Shown: in pieces, positions 38,601-53,600 of the stretch
Position numbering within the stretch: the first letter of the stretch is position 1
Layout of the letters: the number at the start of each line of letters is the position of its first letter
DNA from: Gymnorhina tibicen
Taxonomy: Eukaryota; Chordata; Aves; Passeriformes; Artamidae
Assembly: GCA_013399875.1 (NCBI GenBank)
Contig: VXAZ01018984.1
Location: 1,852,100-1,916,099, forward strand
DNA: 64,000 bases
Direction of reading: 5' to 3'
Program-made: the position numbers and the translations under genes
The notes under the pieces: model-generated
What the model saw: the letters and a program-made list of their open reading frames with translations, nothing else
Databases searched by the model: none
Told to the model about the DNA's origin: nothing

Positions 38601-41600
38601 GTATATTCTGGTTTGTTTAGAAAACAAGTTGTTCTGTAGTTGGACAAAGTGCTACGCATGACCCATTTCTTGACTCCGGGTGTGACTTACGCAACTTGTG
38701 CTGATTCTCTGCTCATCCTGGATGGACTGTGTTACACTGCCTACCTTACACAGGACTTTTCTTCCCATATTGCTCTAATAGCCGTGCAAAACAGTTTAAT
38801 AATCTCAAAGTCCCTGGCACTGGGAAAAAAAAGGAATGAAACAAACAAACAAGAGAAACCCCAAACCTGTTGATTTTGCTACAAGACAATAAAGGTATAT
38901 AACAATCTAAATAAAATTGTAAGGGAACAAAAATTTAAATCTGCATTGCCCTCTAGCAGAAATGTAAGCAGAGATCTCTTCTGATATATACTGACTGTCC
39001 AAATGGAAAATAAAGACCTAATGACATTTTTAGAGGAACAGGATAAACAACTCCTTATTCTAGCTAACAGTCTTTCCCTCTCTGCATAGAGAGACAGAGT
39101 GATGTTGAAAATTCAGTTGTACACAGATGAGGCTGTAAGCCACAGGAGCTTCTGCACTGCTATTCACTCTAAAATTCATTCAGATAGTGAGGGGGAAAGA
39201 TAAAGCCATTTCCAAAGATTTAAAAAAAAAAAACAAACAAAAAAAACCCAAACCCCAAATCTTCATTGTAGAAAGCTAGAAAACTCTGGAAATGGTCCTA
39301 ATGTAAATCTCAGACAAATCTGCATTTTGCTGAAACAAGAACTTTGAGTCTAGGCCACATATGAAAGTAGCTCAGAGTTCCCCATTAGGTCCAGTTCTAC
39401 TTGAGACACTAGGATGCCAAAAAACTTCAGAGTGAAAATTTAGTAACTGGCTTACCACAGAGGGAAGAAGAAAGAAGTTGAAAGAAAGAAGTTGAAAGAA
39501 AAACAGACAGTGTCATCTGTGACTTAAGTTGGTCTTTCAGGAAACAAAGATCCTCACGGTAGTAAATATAATGTTTGAACTATTTGCAAATAGCTTTAAT
39601 CATCTAATTGCCATGTACAAGGAAGGAAAATCTATGTACTATCAGAATTCAGTACAACTAATTACTAGAAGGCAAAATAAAGATTTTTATCAAACGTAGT
39701 GTGTGTTCTTCAGCTGTTATAGCTATCAATATTTATATATCTTACAGCCCTTTCTGGGTGGTTGCTGCATACATTTTGTGTGCAGTCAAGAAGCTTCTCG
39801 ACTGCAAACGTGCTTTTAAAAAGAAACCTGGCCCGAACCCTGCATTTCCAATTCAAGCAGTGGATTCTGAAGCCTGTTAACTCCCTGGAGCAGCTGATAG
39901 CTAAAGACTTGTTTCCGCTTTTCTAACAATTTCCTGGTTTGCATAACAATCCTAAAAGAAACACACTCAAGAAGTTTTCCAGCACAGAGAGATTTTGTCT
40001 CCAACGCAGTTCCAGTTTCAAGGCATACAGAATATTTATATACAATTACAATAACTTTAGAGATATATTTGTCTACAAATATATTTACATATAAATATGT
40101 ATCAGCTGCTTGTTTAAAACAAGATTATGATAATTTTGCCATATCCAGGAAATACAAAACACTGGCTTGTGCCTGGTGCTTAACTCATGCCATTGTGAAT
40201 AAGGGGGGGCGGGGGGGAGGGAAGGGGTTTAATGTTTAATTTCCTGTTAAAAACACACACAGGATAAAATCTTCCAAAGAGCAGTTATAAAACATGCATT
40301 TGTTAGCCAAGAAACTAGGTAAATATGGAATGAAGCCCAGGCTCACTTTTATTCCTTCACCCCTCTCCAAAGAAGAAAGCAACTGAAGGCCAGGGAGCAT
40401 ATTTGGAAGCACTGAGCTCTACTCAGGGACTAGATAATTCATGAGCCTGGCTGATCCACACACCCTGCAGCCACTGGGGCAGTTGCTCAGAGCGTGCAGT
40501 GACGCAGCTGGGCTCGAGGTGCTGCAGCGCCGCATGTGCACGGCACACGTGCCCGAGAACCATCGTCCCAGCTACTGACCACTGTCCTGACACAGCTGCC
40601 TGGCTGAACACAAGGAAAACAGACATTAGCATGTGCTCAGCAGCTACCAGCAGCCTGAGGATCCTGCTACCTTTGGTAATGGCTTTACAGACCGCACAGG
40701 GTATTTTTTTAGCACTTAAAAGGGGAAACGTTATTGTCAGATCCCACTGAAATTTCACCTGCAGCACTTCAGCCTTCATTATGGTTTTAACATGTATGGT
40801 GATGCATTAGGCTCTTCTGCACTTCACCCCACTACAACTCCCAGACACGTACCAGAGTTCTATATGACATATAATTATTACAGCTTTTAACAATCCCAGT
40901 TCTTTGCCAAGTTGCCCAAATTTGACAAGAATATGGACTGCATTTAGGCAAAATTGAATCTTTATAACAGTTTTCAACAGTAACACTGTATTTTTTTGCT
41001 CTTAGAATAAAACCAACCCACCAAGTGCTCTCTGTCTACTGTGTTTGGGTCAAAAGTCAACTCCTCAGTGCACACCTTGCTCCATGGAATTGGAGAAGTT
41101 GTGGTACTTGCATCCTGCTAGGATTCACATTCAAAATTAGATGTAAACAGCTCTGTGAGTGGCTTCTATTTTGTTTTGTTTTTCAAATGAGGATAAATTT
41201 ATTATTGCAGATGTAGCTCGAGAGCCTTCTTAGCTTTTGGCGGCATATTATCCAAATTAACACAGCTTAAGCTTTTTAAGCAGATACACCTTAAACATCT
41301 TCTAGTCAAGGCATTCAGTTTCACATTTGATGCAAGAAAAGAAAGGCACAGATTATGTATCTCTCTGGTGAATCAAATCCAATGGCAGGAATGCTGAGTT
41401 TCTTGCTGACTCTTTGCAAAACCGGCTTTGAGACTATAAACAGTCCTGAGTTTATTTCTAAAACCTGCACTTAACAGCTGTTGTAGGTATTTGTGTTCTT
41501 GCCTCATGAAATCAAGCACTGTTAACCACCAATTTAGTGACAGTTCACCAGCAAATCTCTTACTACTGCGTGAGTTCAAAACCTTCCGGTTTATTTTCAC

Positions 41601-44600
41601 TTGCTGTAACTGGACTTTGTGCCCTGATCCCATAGCTCTTCGTGTGCAAAGACAATTGACTAAAAACATTAGGAGAAAAGGAATAGGGTGGAGAAAAACT
41701 GTAACACAAAATGAGCCCTGACTTGCCTCCTCAGTACTGTACATACCCCCAAGCCATGAAATTTCAGGAAAATGATTATGTTTCTGGCCAGCAGTCAGAA
41801 TATATAAGATGTTATACACCCTCTGCCTCACTGTATGTTGCTACTGCAGACTCCATGCAAAAGCAAGACTTTTCTTTTTTTTTTTTCATTGCTTTTCAGC
41901 AGTAAGGCAAGTTGACAAGTATTTACTGCTAGTTACAGCAAGGTATTAAAGATTCAAGTGAAGTAGTGGTATTCTCCAGTGCAGTGGTGACCTGAGCCTT
42001 TAATCCAGATGAATTTAACTGTAAAGTGCATTAGCTCTTCTCATAAAAGATTTGCTTTAATTTTAGTTCTCTCTCCATTTATCTTATGGCCGCGTAATCT
42101 TCAGTAGAGGTCAAAGAGATTTCCCCAAAGAAACAGGAGCTGCTTCTTTTTTAGAGGAGAAAAGCATATTTAAGACAGCCCGTCCTACTTTTAAACATAA
42201 GTCACAGGACAGTACTCCCTGCTGTCCTTTCTCCGTAGCTCTCCTTGCTTCTTTGCATGTTCCAAAGCAATTAAACCAGTGTGCATGTGCATCCACACAT
42301 GTATACAAATGAAACATGAAATGAAAACACCTCCTGGAGATAGGATACACAGCCCATCTGATGCAAGGACTGAAATTATTACTAACATCTTACCATCGTC
42401 CAACTCCAGGCAGAGATTGTAAACAGCCAGAGGCCTCTTAATACGCTGTCCTTGTCTTCTTGACTGCCTTGGTGGGGCATTTGGAGGAGATACTGACATA
42501 GAGATTGGCTCAGGGAAAGTAGCATCAGGCAGGGTTTTGAAAATCTGCAATCAAGAACACAAAGGGTGTTAATTATTTATCATGAAGAGCAACCTGTGCA
42601 ATGCAACTGTAAACCATTATCAAACAACATTTGTTTTGGATTTCATTCAAAGCCGACAGGAGCCAAAAAATCCATTCCTTCAAGTTTGGGAGTATGCCGT
42701 GGGTTTTTAATGAGTGCTTTTAAAATAAATAAATAAATAAATAGATAAATATAATACGGAAATAACCAAGAGCACTGTCTACACATTAACCAAGCTGCCA
42801 ATCAGTTAATTCAAACACAAAACATTTGCAGCCACACTTACCAGCTAGGATTGAGGGGAAGGAGAAAAAGAAGGATACTAACTTTAGGAACCAGTAATCA
42901 AAATGCTTTAGAGCTTTAGCTAGGACCTGTAATTCTTCCAGAATACCCATTTTAATTTTCAAAGCTTGTGATATCATTATATCAGCCATTTTAATTAAAG
43001 AAACACCACACTCTTGAAGAGAGCAAGGGGAAAATTTTGTGGGCAGGGGTTTTTAGTGAGAAATACCATAGTAACAAACCACGTGAGAATTTATTCTGTG
43101 AACTATTGCATATTGAGACAATTTTATATTGAATACTGACATTCACAAAGATGCATATAAAAAGGATCGCACTTCCTGTCATCATTTTATCTTTTGAGTC
43201 ATGACCATCAGCATATCACCCCTCCACACAGACTGCCACGTCATTTCTCTCTGAATTAACCAGCAACATAGATTTGCTGTACCTGATAGCACTTTAACTG
43301 TTGCACAAGACAGTCTAACAGTGCTGATTTACTTCTAGAAAATTATCAGTGTGCTGATGTGCAATTTAACAGCAGCCTTTTACAAGTGATCGTGGCATGA
43401 ACAAATTGGCTTCATAAGTATTTCAGCAAAGACAAAGCAGCAGATAAGGAAAAACACAAGCAGAAGCCGTGTAAGAAAAGTCCTGTGTCTGTACAGCACC
43501 TCACAGCAATGCAACACAATGATATAACAAGATATAATGAAACAGTGTATGATGTTCTTGTACTCTGCAGCTTTTTAATATTTACTGTAAGGATACCTGG
43601 CGAAGAGGAGAGTTGTAATCAGTATTTGAAGGGGAAGCTTTTTGTGAAGTAGAAATTCATGCAGAAACTATAAAGGGACAACACAGATAACACATTTTTG
43701 CATAATAACAGCACACGTCAGGTGCAGTATGACGCTAAAAGCCAGACAGGTCAGAAATAATGCCATAAGCATCCTGTAGTAAGGCACACAAAACATCATG
43801 TTAAAAGTACTAGAAACCCTAAATGCCACCATATCCTGGCCTGCTAACCCTGAATAATAATGTGTAGGAAGAAGATGACCCAAGATCCCATGTATACACT
43901 GACGTACAGCCACTTAATCATCACTTTTGTACTGGCAGGTAGAAGACTGCTGGTACAAAATAATGAAGAAATGGTATATTCCACAAAAGCAGCAGAAAAA
44001 TTATTATATTCCCTAAACTGGGCAGCAGTGGGCCAGAAGCACACTGGTGTGCACAGGAAAGCTCCAGTGGAAACATTACCTTCCTTCCCAGAAAGTGAAT
44101 GTTGCTGTGGGGGAGGTAAAAATGCAGCAATTTGAATTTCCCCATCACAGTGTTAGGAAAACTGTCTCCTTCACATGCGTTAGGAAAACCCTCCTTCACA
44201 TGCCTGCGAACAAGGGACTACGAGAGAGCGCCAAAATAGCAACTCTCTAAAAACAAAATGTTTACAAAGAAGAGAGGAAACTGTCCAACCTGGTTCTCCC
44301 CACTGCAGGCACAGCAGCACTCTCAGGCAGTGACAAAGCTCTAGTTGTGTTCAGAGTTCTAAAGCCATTTTTTAAAGCACGATGCAATATATAATAATGA
44401 AATCTAAAGTGCACCTCCATGGAACTTGGCTAACAGTACCACACTGCCCCCTTATGTGTAAATACAAGGCTAGATTGAGCAGGTTTAGGGATAAATATTT
44501 GCTTCTGAAAAATTCAAAGGTACCAAAACTGGAAATGCCATCTTTTCCATGGACTAAGCATTGCATTTGGGCTCTCTGGCAAACAACTCTCTGCCAAGAG

Positions 44601-47600
44601 GTTTCAGCATGTTGTTTACTATGTCACATTCCACAGCTGTGTTTATTTGTACAGCCTTATCCACAGATCTCTGCTGAAATTAGTGATGGTGAGAAGAACA
44701 AGTATTCCCCAGGAGTACTTCATAAGACATGAGCTTTCTTGTATGCTTCTAGGTGACTTGCAGAGGTTGCAGTGAAGTTCTTCAGTGTTTTTTTACTTGT
44801 CTCTCACAAATATTGCAATATACTATTAGCATGAGAAACTAAGAGTCGCAAAGGCAAAAGACAGAGTTTTTGCTCTTTCAAGCAGTTCATAGTTGTGTTC
44901 ATCCCTACTTTGGTTTTTTTTTTTGGTCTTTTTAGTAGGAAAATAAAACCCAGTCCAGCCCAGCCCTAACTAGATTTTTTTCCAGCAGCAGCAATCTCTT
45001 TCTGTTGCAAGCCAAAGCCTCAGCTAATACTACAGTTTTGCAAAGGTGAGCATCTGAAAAGCAAGCAGAACATCAACCTCTGCCTTCAGAAGTGCACATA
45101 CAGCATTCAGCTTCTCTTTGTTGCTTCATTTTCATTTAAATAGACAAATGCTTTTCATCATGCCCTGGATATTTGTCTGCTGCACTGACAGAAGCACTGT
45201 TAGGTCAGTCTGAGAACGAGGGGATGGAGACATGCTTTATTTCAGCTGCGGAGAGAAAAGCTGGGTTTGGTTTTACTCAAATTTGCTTCTAACCTTATTA
45301 ACTATTTAAATATCGCTGAAGTATAAATGTTTCACGGCTAATAAAGGATTCCAGCTGTGCATGACCTGTTATCAGAAGCCCAATGCATACACACACAAGA
45401 CTGAATTCAACATCACACACATGATATGAGCACCTCAAATGGCCCCAACATTGCTGTGTGCTGGCTGATTTGCACAAAAGCCTGGGACCACAGGGGAGCA
45501 AGTTTAGGAGTACCATCCTGCACTACAAGAAGTTGCTATCAGATGCATGGCAACCACACATATCCAACTGGAGGGAAACTCTCCTATGGAAGAGCAGATT
45601 GGAATGTGCTATTTCAGAGATGATTATTTTGCTACTCAAATTTTGCCACGCTCCCTTAAAGTCAGATCTACCACTATCACTCATCTGGACTGCAGAAGTC
45701 ACCACATCTTAGACAAATTCCTGTAATAAAGACAAGAGCGAAGTACACTCATTGAATTACGTCATTCTAGAAGTGATAAAAATATACTAAGCCAACCGCA
45801 AAGTTTAAAGATTTCACAGTCACATCCAGTGTTAACACGGTTTCTGAGACCGTGGCCAAGCTGCATGAGATTTATAGACTATCAGTTCTCTACAATTTAG
45901 TTCTCAAAACTACTGGCATCCTGCTATTGACCTACCTGGGAGTAAACTCTGAAGCTAAGTGTAACAATTTACACTTGGGAGAAGACTAATATATGTAGCA
46001 CTCAAAATTTTAATCCAGCAACAAATCCCATTGTTAGTCAGTCCATTATTATAATGGTTCTTTAGGTCTGCTCTTATATGAAAGCAGAATTTCAAAGTGC
46101 ACACTGAATGAACCAGTGGATGAATCTCCAAACCTGCATTGTAAAAGTTACAACAAAAAGATGAAACACTGGTGGAGCGATTTAAAACTCTGGTAAAAGT
46201 CTGACCTATTTCTCTCTATGTAGGAGTATAAAATGGATGCTTTACAAGGCTAAACAAACCCCAAACCATCTTGGGCATACAGCACTAATAACAGTTCTGT
46301 CTAGAGCAGTGAGCCCAAGATCATCCCTACATATAACCTTTCCAATTCCTAAATCTGTGTCCCACAAAGTCTATGGCAGCATTTCTTGAGAGTAATGAGC
46401 CAAATTCAACATATTATCGTGCTGTATTCTACCAGCAGATCCACATGGCAGCAGCCCAAGGAATTTTGCCAGATTCCCCTTAATCTGCAACAACAGTGTT
46501 GGACTCTAGAACCTGCATTCTTACTAGCGCCGTTTTTAGATATTCAAAAAACCCATGGCTGGGAGGATTTAACTTGGCCTATTCCATGAGTTTATGACTA
46601 GATGTATAGTTCTACATGGAAATGTAGATTAGATTCTGCTGCTGCAAGAGAATACTGATCTGTTCGTTCTGGTCTCAAGCAGAACTAATTAATGAATTTC
46701 AGTATGTTTGCCAGGAATCACTTTAGGAAAAGACCCAGACATCAGGTCATCCCTGTCTGCTTTGTTTCACTGGGGTAATTAAAATTTCCTCTAAAAATCA
46801 GTGGGAAGCAAACAGCAAGGACAGAGGGAGATGAAAAAGAGGGGAGAAAAAACTGGAGGCTTAATAATAGAGCTAATGAGGATAAACTTTTAAAAAATCA
46901 GCCTAAAGCTGTGCCATGATTTTGTTGCAAGACAAAACCCCTATCACTCCCATAACACCAACCACCCAGAACATGCATCTATTTCCTTGGGATACACAAA
47001 CACAAACCAGAGCACCAGAAGTCACTGTGTAATGCAAAGGAGCCCAGAACATGCAAGGTCATTCCAAATTCTTCAGAATTCCGCTAGTGGGATAGGCACC
47101 AATACTACATTCACATGTTATAGAGGACAGTATTTCTCAAGACAAGAACAATGTAACAAGTTTTTATTTGGGCAATTTCCCTTCATTACCAACTTGATTT
47201 GCCATTGTTAAATAAAAGATACAAACACAAACTTCAACTAATGTTCACTGAATAATATGAAACACCATCCAGCGATGGCACATGTACTGCTCTCCCCTTA
47301 CGCATTTTATCCCTACGGTACTCCTTGCATTTCCATGACAACTGGCTATAATATATGCTGATCAAAGAATATTTTATCCATTAGCAGTTAATGGGATAGT
47401 GCAAGAGGAGCTTATCACCATGGTCTTTCCTTGACTTAGCTTCTTTTCAATGTAATGCAAGCCCAATTCAGGTTAAACCTAGCAATCTGCACAAAACCAA
47501 AAATCATATCTTTATATTGGAGACAAAAACACTAAAAAAAGGTCAGCTGTCTGTGGTTCACAGTGTGCTCTTACTCAGATAAATTTTCAAAATTTTCTTC

Positions 47601-50600
47601 CTCTTACAATAATGAAGACAGTGGTTGTACCCTTCTTTTTGCCATTTTCTGAAACTAAATCAACAACATCTTTTATGTCAAATTACAATTTTACCGTAGA
47701 TTTAAGCATTTCAAGAATTGCAAGATGAAAATAAGCATCCTAAAACACTACTGCAGTAGTTCAGCCACTAATTATAACCACTAACCACTAATTGTACACT
47801 AATTCTAATCCATTTTTTAACAGTAAAAACCACATTCAATAACATGAACAGTACTAGGGTTTTTATTCCCTATTTGAAGGGATTACAGAAGCTAATTGGA
47901 GTTATTAAAAATTAAATCAGAAACTACAAAATATCAACTTCTAGAGAGCTAGGACAAAAGTTTTATTTCAAAACTAACTTCTGCACCAATTCTAATAATT
48001 TTATAAAACTTCCAAAGTACTGAAATATTTTTAAAAAGATGCTTTGTTATTGTAGTGTCTTACTAGTTCATATTTTTACTTTACTATGGACAACATTAGA
48101 TCAACCTGTTTCATCCCCAGTTTTAGTCAAAATGATCTATTTCTTTTTCTTGTTCACAAACACAATTCAATAAACAAAAACTACATGCACTGGAGTTCTT
48201 GAGATCTAAACAGAATCTGTGTTCAGTGTGCAAGATGTGATTAAAGTTGATTACTTCTAAAATTCATATTCAATATTTTTTAAAGTTTAAAAAATTCTTC
48301 CAGAAAAATTATCAGCAACTTCATCAGAATTCTTAAATAACTTACCTCCTCAAGGTTACCATAGTGTCCACTCCAATACAGGTGTGCCTGCCTCAATTAA
48401 GTTATCCTGACTTTTGCACGTCAACATTTATACACTGTAAAATATTATTTGCTGTGCACTGCTTACTATGAGATTGCACAAGATGCAGATTTTCTGAGGC
48501 TTTGGATTTTGAGGCTTGAATTCCACTACAAACCACAAAATACCTTTATACATTATTAACAGTCATTATATTTGGAGGAGGGACGGGGGGTAGAATCAGA
48601 TCCAGAGCTGAAAACTACCTGTGGCTCAGTCTCTAGAGGGCCACCAACCAGAAAGCATCAATAATGCTCTTGATACTGCCTGGCACACACTGTTGAATTA
48701 CAGTGCAACAGTGGATGCAGCCTGGAAAGTAACCAGGTATAAGTCAAAACGAGAAACAGGAAACATCCTTGGCTGTGAGCCAAACCACAAAGCTCTCTAA
48801 ACAAATAAATTAAAATTGAATCCATCCAAGACAGCCTTTTCTTCATTGCAAAGCTATCATCTGCTGAGACCATCTGCCTGCCAGCCGGACCACCCCTAAC
48901 TAAATGAAACTTTGCTTATAGGGATTTGTGGACACAGAGTCTCAGTCTCCTTCTGACTCGAGTATCTGCTATCTGCTGCTCTTATACAAGAAGAACTACA
49001 GATCTGGACCATCTGCAAACTACAAGAGTGACAAAAGAACCCAGGGAAGTTTCAGACAAACCTGATGTATCAGTAGACTCTAATAGCCACTCATTTGCCG
49101 TGATTGCCTTGAACTGTGTAGTTTAAGTTTTGAGATGTAATGAAGAAACTAAAAAGCCTGCAAAACACAACATTACAGTCTGGAGGACAGCTGCAAAGGA
49201 GGAAAAGAAAAAAACAGAAAACCATACCAAGGTTAAAAACGTGTGTCCTTTGATCGCTCATGAATTACAATTTTGTTGAGTCAGCCTTTCTAAAAGTAGC
49301 ACTCCTGATACAAAGACTGCAGCTTCCACCGTATCACATCGCGCTCCACCTTTTAACAATTCATGAGAAGAGCGCTCCTGATGGCAGCCCATTCACTGCT
49401 ATCGACCAACCCATTTTAGCCATCAAGGGAATGAGAGAGTTAACCACACACCAGGCTGGGAATACCTCCACGTTTGTCCACTGCACCAGCCGTGAACAGC
49501 AGGTTCACCTTCTCTTCTATGCTTACCTACTCTAACACCAAGGAGAGTATTCTGAAAAGGTTATCTTTCCCTATTACTCATAATAGCGATGTGTATCTTG
49601 GTTAGTTACAGGAGCTACTTAAAATAGCAGAGAAATGCCTTAAAATTAAAAGATTCAATAGTCAGTCTAATTACCTTGATTTCTAAAACATGACATACTC
49701 CTCAAAGGAAAAGAATGCAGAAGGAGAATGTTTGCATGTGTTTTCTCCTATAGAGAGTGTGAGAAGTCCTAAGAAGATGAAAGATGGCACTTGGAAACCT
49801 ACGACCCAGCAAAAAGAACAACTATGGCCAAACACAGCACAGATGACACTGATCTCCCCTTCATTTGTAATAAATACATATATATAAACATTTATACACA
49901 TGTGTGTATACACAGAAAAACACCATATATATATCTATTTTACTACAGATTTTATGAACAGATTATGTATTATAATTATATAGAGTATAAAAACCTACAT
50001 TTGACCCTCTGCTACACTGTCATCGAGCAAAGCATCAGAATGAAACAACAAGATCTTCAAGATCTTCGCAAATGACACAGTTCCAACTGTAGCTAACCAC
50101 GCAGCCTTACCAGTGTTTTCTTTTTCACAGAAACTTTCCTTGCTGCCATTACAAGGATTTATATCATCATTGCTTTTTCAAGTATTTTCTGCTCATTGTT
50201 TTTGTTAAAATACATTTTTCACCTTACATTATGACTATAGGCTCTTTGGTGGCAAAGAACACATTGTTCTGTTGTATGTCTAAATGAAGTATTGATGCTT
50301 TATTAGTGCAAGCAGCATGCACACGAAAATATTGGAAATAAAAGTATTATCAGCTGACTGACACATTTTTTATACAAAAATCTGTTTAATGGTTTAAAAT
50401 ACATTAACCCTTCTGGTAAGGCAAAAGAATTCTAAAGAGAACATACAAAAAACATTCTTACGTCAAACAGTTTCTGCATAACAATTTTCTTTTTAAACTC
50501 TTAAGAAGTGCAGCAACTTTTCCTCTCTCCATGCCCCCTGCAATATTTTACTGAATATTTTCTTTTACTAACAAAATTTTATTTAAGAACATCCATTCTA

Positions 50601-53600
50601 GCAGTCTCCATAAGGACTTCTCCCTTGCCTCCTCCTCCATACATGCAACCACGGCACCCTGATCATCAAGACTGAAGCAAATAGTAGTCAACTGAATTCC
50701 ACTCCTTTATCATCCTTTCTCTTTACTTACTTAGGAACATTGCTTGTGGGCAGCAGAAGATGAGATCTCTATCACTTTGAAATTTTGTATGAACTTGAAG
50801 GAAGTTTCCCCAAATTAACTGCAAATAAGGTAGGCAAACCAAGAAGTGAGAAGTCTATGTACTATTTCTACATGTCATGTATTTGCAGTACAGCATCTTA
50901 GCAGGCCTCTTCCACCCCTGAGATCATGACTTTTGTTTAGATTTTCTTTATAAATACAATAGGATTTCTCACATTGAATGTTTTGTTTCTTTTAGACCAG
51001 TCTAGCAGCGTACCAGTCCAGGTATTGATCCAGACTGCTCCTAATATCATCAACTGCAGTCACAAACGTGACTTAGAGTAGAGATTTGATATTCAGTCTT
51101 CTTTCTATGCATAAACCACATTTAGAAAACTTTTAAACAGACAAACAAACAAAAAATTGCAGTCAATTTACCACACCATGTGTGTGTCTCACATCGAAGG
51201 GCTTTATGCTATGCACAGGGCAGAGAAAGGACTTAAAGAGTTTGCTCACACTACAGTGGAACGAAAGAGCTGCTTCTGACTCCCACCAGAATTTCTCTGT
51301 TGTGTCTGTTGCCCTTTCTGCTTGAGACTCAGCCAATGATTAAGGCATGTACTTGGAATTAAGTTCAGAAACAGTTTCAATGACACTTCTGATCAGCTAC
51401 CTGCTTCAAGTTAAGCACGTGCTGAATACCCTCCTGAATACCCTCACCCTCACAGAGTTTTTACCACAAACTCTGCACTAATGGAGATATTTTAAAGCCT
51501 TTTTTTTCCCCCTCCAAGTCCAGTGCTAGTTTACTTGAGAAACATTCAGCTTGTGGAGGTTTCAAATTGCTGCACCACAGCAAACCACCATAATTACACT
51601 GCATTGCTTCTTGGTCCTCCTTTGCAGCCAAAGGCAAAGTAACAGGAGAGCTGAAACAAGCCCTCTTCAGTAATTCTCACGTGTCCCTTCAGTGGGCCTT
51701 CAAATGATCTGCTCTACTGCCAAACAACAGTCAAGTTTATGTGATGGTGTGGCATTCTACCCTAAAGCATTTACCTGCAACAGAACTGTTAGATTGCCAA
51801 GGGGAGACTGTGCTGCTTCATGCTCTAAAACAAACAACTGACTTCACCCACTTTCATTCCTTCTGTCTCACGAATATTGCATGTATTATGCACTGTAATA
51901 CGTTTTAAGACAAGATTTTTCAAGGATTACTACATGAGGTTGATGTTGGCTTAAGAGCTCAGTAGTATTAAGTTCTTCTCTTCCCTTTTTAGTTTAAAAA
52001 AAGGAATCATGAAAGTGCCCAAAGTACAAAAAAAAAAAAATTCATTAAAAGAATTTCCCTTAAAAACTGTTTTGAACAAATCAAAGCTAAGCCAAAGACA
52101 TTTTGTCTAAAATATGTAAAATCTTTCCCCTTTATAAAAAGATTGATAGAGAAAAGGTATCTGCCCTACATATAAGAACTACCGAGCTTTTCAGCACGAA
52201 TGTCTTTGAGAATTTTGCCCATAGGTTATTTGAATTCTAGAAAAAGGTATCTTTTATGAAGCCTATTCCCTTTCAGAAGATTCTGGCCTCCCAGTCTCCA
52301 GAAGCAACTTCTGTCTAGCCCCTTGCTTTTTTCCTTCTAATTTTCTTTCACTGTGATTTTCATCTTCTTTCTGTTTTTATAATCTTGCTATTTGTACTCA
52401 CTATTCTTTCCTCCCCCATACGCTGGTTTAAATATTCCAGTCCCACTGAGATTTTTATTCCAACCTCCTCCCTCATCTTCTTTCATTTCTTAGACTTTTT
52501 TTATCCTGGTGCCTTTTTTTTTCCCTTCTTAAAATAATGTTCAGGGAATTGAGAAACCAAAATGGCTCACATTACCACTGAGGCACCTCTAAGTGGTAGA
52601 TAAATAAGCCCTTTGAATAGTGACATTCATTCCAACAAGATGCCAAAAGATTCTAACGAACAGCAAGATGAACATGTGCATGCCCTTCACGCTGCTGTGG
52701 ACCACCCTTCTTCCTCACCACTAGTCAGAGAAAAGACCAGAAGAGCTGAAATGTCCAAGATTTCCAATCTGTTAAGCCCATGGGAAGAAAAATTAATTGA
52801 AACCCTTGAAACTCATTTGGAGGAGGCAGAGAAGAGAAATCAAAACCTTTTCTTCAGGGCCAAGTTGACTAAGGCTTTTCATTAGAAGATTACCTAAAGG
52901 CCAAGATTGTTCCAGGCACTGTACAAGCACAGCTGCAGTCAGCTTCTGAGCTTATTAACTCAAAGCAAAATAAACAATGATGAGACAAAAACATGAATTT
53001 CTTGATGCTTCTTTAGTGAACGGAAAGATACAGGACACAAAATCTGGCTATCCTTCCCCTCTCTGGCTGTCCTTCCCCTATAGCCATTGGACAGAAGTGA
53101 GACAATTTACACGTCTAATTATCCTCTGGATTGGCCTTGCTTCCACAGCAGGTGATTCTGAGGGTCCTGAATAAAATATCTCAGCTTGGGTCTAGTTTTT
53201 GTTTTTTCCTTCCAAGCAGAGATCTGCTTGTGCAGCTCACCTTCTGAGTGGGCACTGTGAGAAATACTCTGCCTGGCAGAGACTTGTCTAGAACCAACAA
53301 AAGCCAAACAATTCCTTCCCTGACACTTTTCTATCCCCTTCCTACTCTTAATCGTTGTGCAATTCTAATGCCATTTAAGCAACACATCAGGCTGCATGGC
53401 CTAGTTTCAGAGTTCCAATCTCAGCATTTTGCAAAACATCCCCTCCTCAACACGCTGTAATTGGCTGACAGACATGGTTTGGATGTACATACGCAGCCTG
53501 TAAACAAGGTGGAAGTGGTACTGACTGATTTCTAGCCAGCAGGAAATAAATGTACATATCAACAAAGCTTAAAAAAAAAAAAACAAACCACAAAAACCAA

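Larger units (their letters stand above)
27616..42393 (-). other. ARHGAP10 intron (14.8 kb)
   Basis: Non-coding and the richest intron in regulatory-looking sequence. It holds a (TAG)n repeat at 29643, motif-dense blocks near 36.8 and 38.1 kb, two G-quadruplex motifs (38048, 40203), a GA-rich tandem repeat near 39.48 kb and a CpG cluster at 40490-40570. The 152-codon minus-strand frame at 41373-41831 shows no family similarity. Around 31-33 kb I see only T/C-rich unique sequence. Confidence 0.85.

Noticed and set aside
41373..41831. 152-codon minus-strand open frame
   Set aside because: No recognisable similarity, no splice sites that would join it in frame to ARHGAP10, and cysteine- and low-complexity-rich shadow composition.
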